Shown in pieces: positions 5,374 through 6,080 of a stretch of DNA of 6,080 nt; within the stretch, counting starts at the first letter, position 1, and every line of letters starts with the position of its first letter. A model generated the notes under the pieces. It ran no database searches. It saw nothing but the letters and a program-made list of their open reading frames with translations, and had not been told where the DNA came from. Origin of the DNA: Chloroflexota bacterium (GTDB lineage Bacteria; Chloroflexota; Anaerolineae; Anaerolineales; Anaerolineaceae); the NCBI GenBank assembly GCA_029265085.1, contig JAJUJY010000221.1:1-6080 (forward strand), written 5' to 3'. The position numbers and the translations under genes are program-made.

Positions 5374-6080
5374 ATGGCTCAGAAAACTGCCTCATTAAGT
5401 TCGAAAATAATCCTTAAGACGATAATTTCCTTCCTGATCGTTGCAATGGGGATAGCGGCAATACTTCCTGCTGCTACCGTTCAGGCAGCGTCTTACAGGA
5501 TCACGGCCGTTTTTGATTCTTTTACTTCCACGAATAGTGCATCTTTTAAATTTAATGGTGATGCGGGTGTTAATGTCGCCGAATCTTCTATCCGGTTGAC
5601 CTCAGGTACGACCAACAAATATGGTACTGCCTGGTGGAATCAGAAGGTGTCTCTTAGTAACCAACGTTCATTTAGTGCATATTTCACTTTTAAAATGGGC
5701 AACGGCTCTGGCAATCCGGCAGATGGTTTTACCTTCGCGATTCAGACTTTATCCAATAGCGCAGGTTCTACCGGACAGGGCCTGGGAATTGGCGGGGTTA
5801 GCCCGAGCTTCGCTGTTGAATTTGATACCTATAATAATACGGGGAGCCCCACGTATGACATTAATGCCAATCACATTGGAATTGATGTTGATGGGGATAC
5901 CGAGTCGATTTGGAGCACAAATTTTGATGCGGTCAGTTTGCTTTCGGATGGGACACTCTATCATGCCTGGATTGATTATGATGGCTCCACAGACACATTA
6001 ACCATATTGGTTGGGGATAGTAATGACCGGTCTTTGGCAACGACCTATTTTAATGATCAAATATTTGATCATACTTCTCC
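5374..6080 (+). CDS. Secreted protein with legume-type (L-type) lectin domain (3'-partial)
   Basis: The first 235 codons of a protein that continues past the window. The ATG is supported by AAAGGA (5360-5365) eight bases upstream. Residues 1-38 form a Sec signal peptide: K11 and K15, a hydrophobic core (about 16-32), and a likely cleavage after VQA (A38). Residues from about 45 form a legume-lectin beta sandwich: ADGFTFAIQ at 116-124, whose D117 matches the sugar-binding Asp of concanavalin A (D208); the GLGIGG turn at 136-141; and AVEFDTYNN at 147-155. Metal-site residues E149, D151, Y153, N155, D162 and H167 line up with ConA E8, D10, Y12, N14, D19 and H24; the D162-to-H167 spacing is identical, with a loop two or more residues longer before D162. 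It should bind Ca2+/Mn2+ and a carbohydrate outside the cell. What follows downstream (enzyme, anchor or repeat domains) cannot be seen. It is divergent from the repressor operon with no evident functional link. Confidence 0.9.
   Translation, partial: MAQKTASLSSKIILKTIISFLIVAMGIAAILPAATVQAASYRITAVFDSFTSTNSASFKFNGDAGVNVAESSIRLTSGTTNKYGTAWWNQKVSLSNQRSFSAYFTFKMGNGSGNPADGFTFAIQTLSNSAGSTGQGLGIGGVSPSFAVEFDTYNNTGSPTYDINANHIGIDVDGDTESIWSTNFDAVSLLSDGTLYHAWIDYDGSTDTLTILVGDSNDRSLATTYFNDQIFDHTS

Noticed and set aside
5621..6001. 126-codon plus-strand open frame and an antisense 71-codon frame overlapping the lectin
   Set aside because: The frame from 5374 has a signal peptide, a ribosome binding site and diagnostic L-type lectin motifs across the same bases; the others show nothing recognisable.

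Overview
The window is 6,080 bases of bacterial chromosome with mid-range base composition (mid-40s percent GC by eye). It looks like ordinary housekeeping and accessory DNA rather than a phage or insertion element: there are no transposase, integrase, CRISPR or tRNA/rRNA signals. The mix suggests a free-living, polysaccharide-using bacterium: a cytoplasmic-type GH3 beta-glucosidase, an ArsR-controlled P-type ATPase and a secreted legume-type lectin. My best guess is Chloroflexota, class Anaerolineae, but this is a weak impression from gene content, not a demonstrated assignment.

Layout. (1) 1-1919, plus strand: a GH3 beta-glucosidase that enters the window already in frame; its first ~130 residues lie upstream. 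(2) 1920-2189: a convergent intergenic gap holding a long GU-rich RNA hairpin. (3) 5064 down to 2190, minus strand: a two-gene operon. An ArsR/SmtB-type repressor comes first, then 49 bases later an 841-residue P2-fold cation ATPase. (4) 5065-5373: a divergent intergenic region. It carries a strong promoter (TTGAAC, 17 bases, TATAAT) and a TGAA-N6-TTCA operator for the operon, plus weaker signals for the next gene. (5) 5374-6080, plus strand: the start of a secreted protein with a signal peptide and a legume-type (L-type) lectin domain, cut by the window end.

The most interesting unit is the repressor-ATPase operon. The repressor carries the complete alpha-5 metal site of the SmtB/CzrA zinc/cobalt sensors (D82, H84, H95, E98 with the same spacing as SmtB) and lacks the alpha-3 cysteine pair. 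Its predicted operator overlaps its own transcription start. The pump is not the P1B heavy-metal type usually found next to such sensors; it has the P2 (Ca2+/Na+,K+-like) fold. Its membrane ion site is altered: in M6 the SERCA N-L-V-T-D motif reads H-L-I-C-D, and in M5 the SERCA Asn768 position is Ser. Together these support the hypothesis that a P2-type pump has been re-tuned toward a transition metal under control of a zinc-class sensor. The GH3 enzyme and the lectin are probably unrelated to this operon, though both fit a life using glycans.
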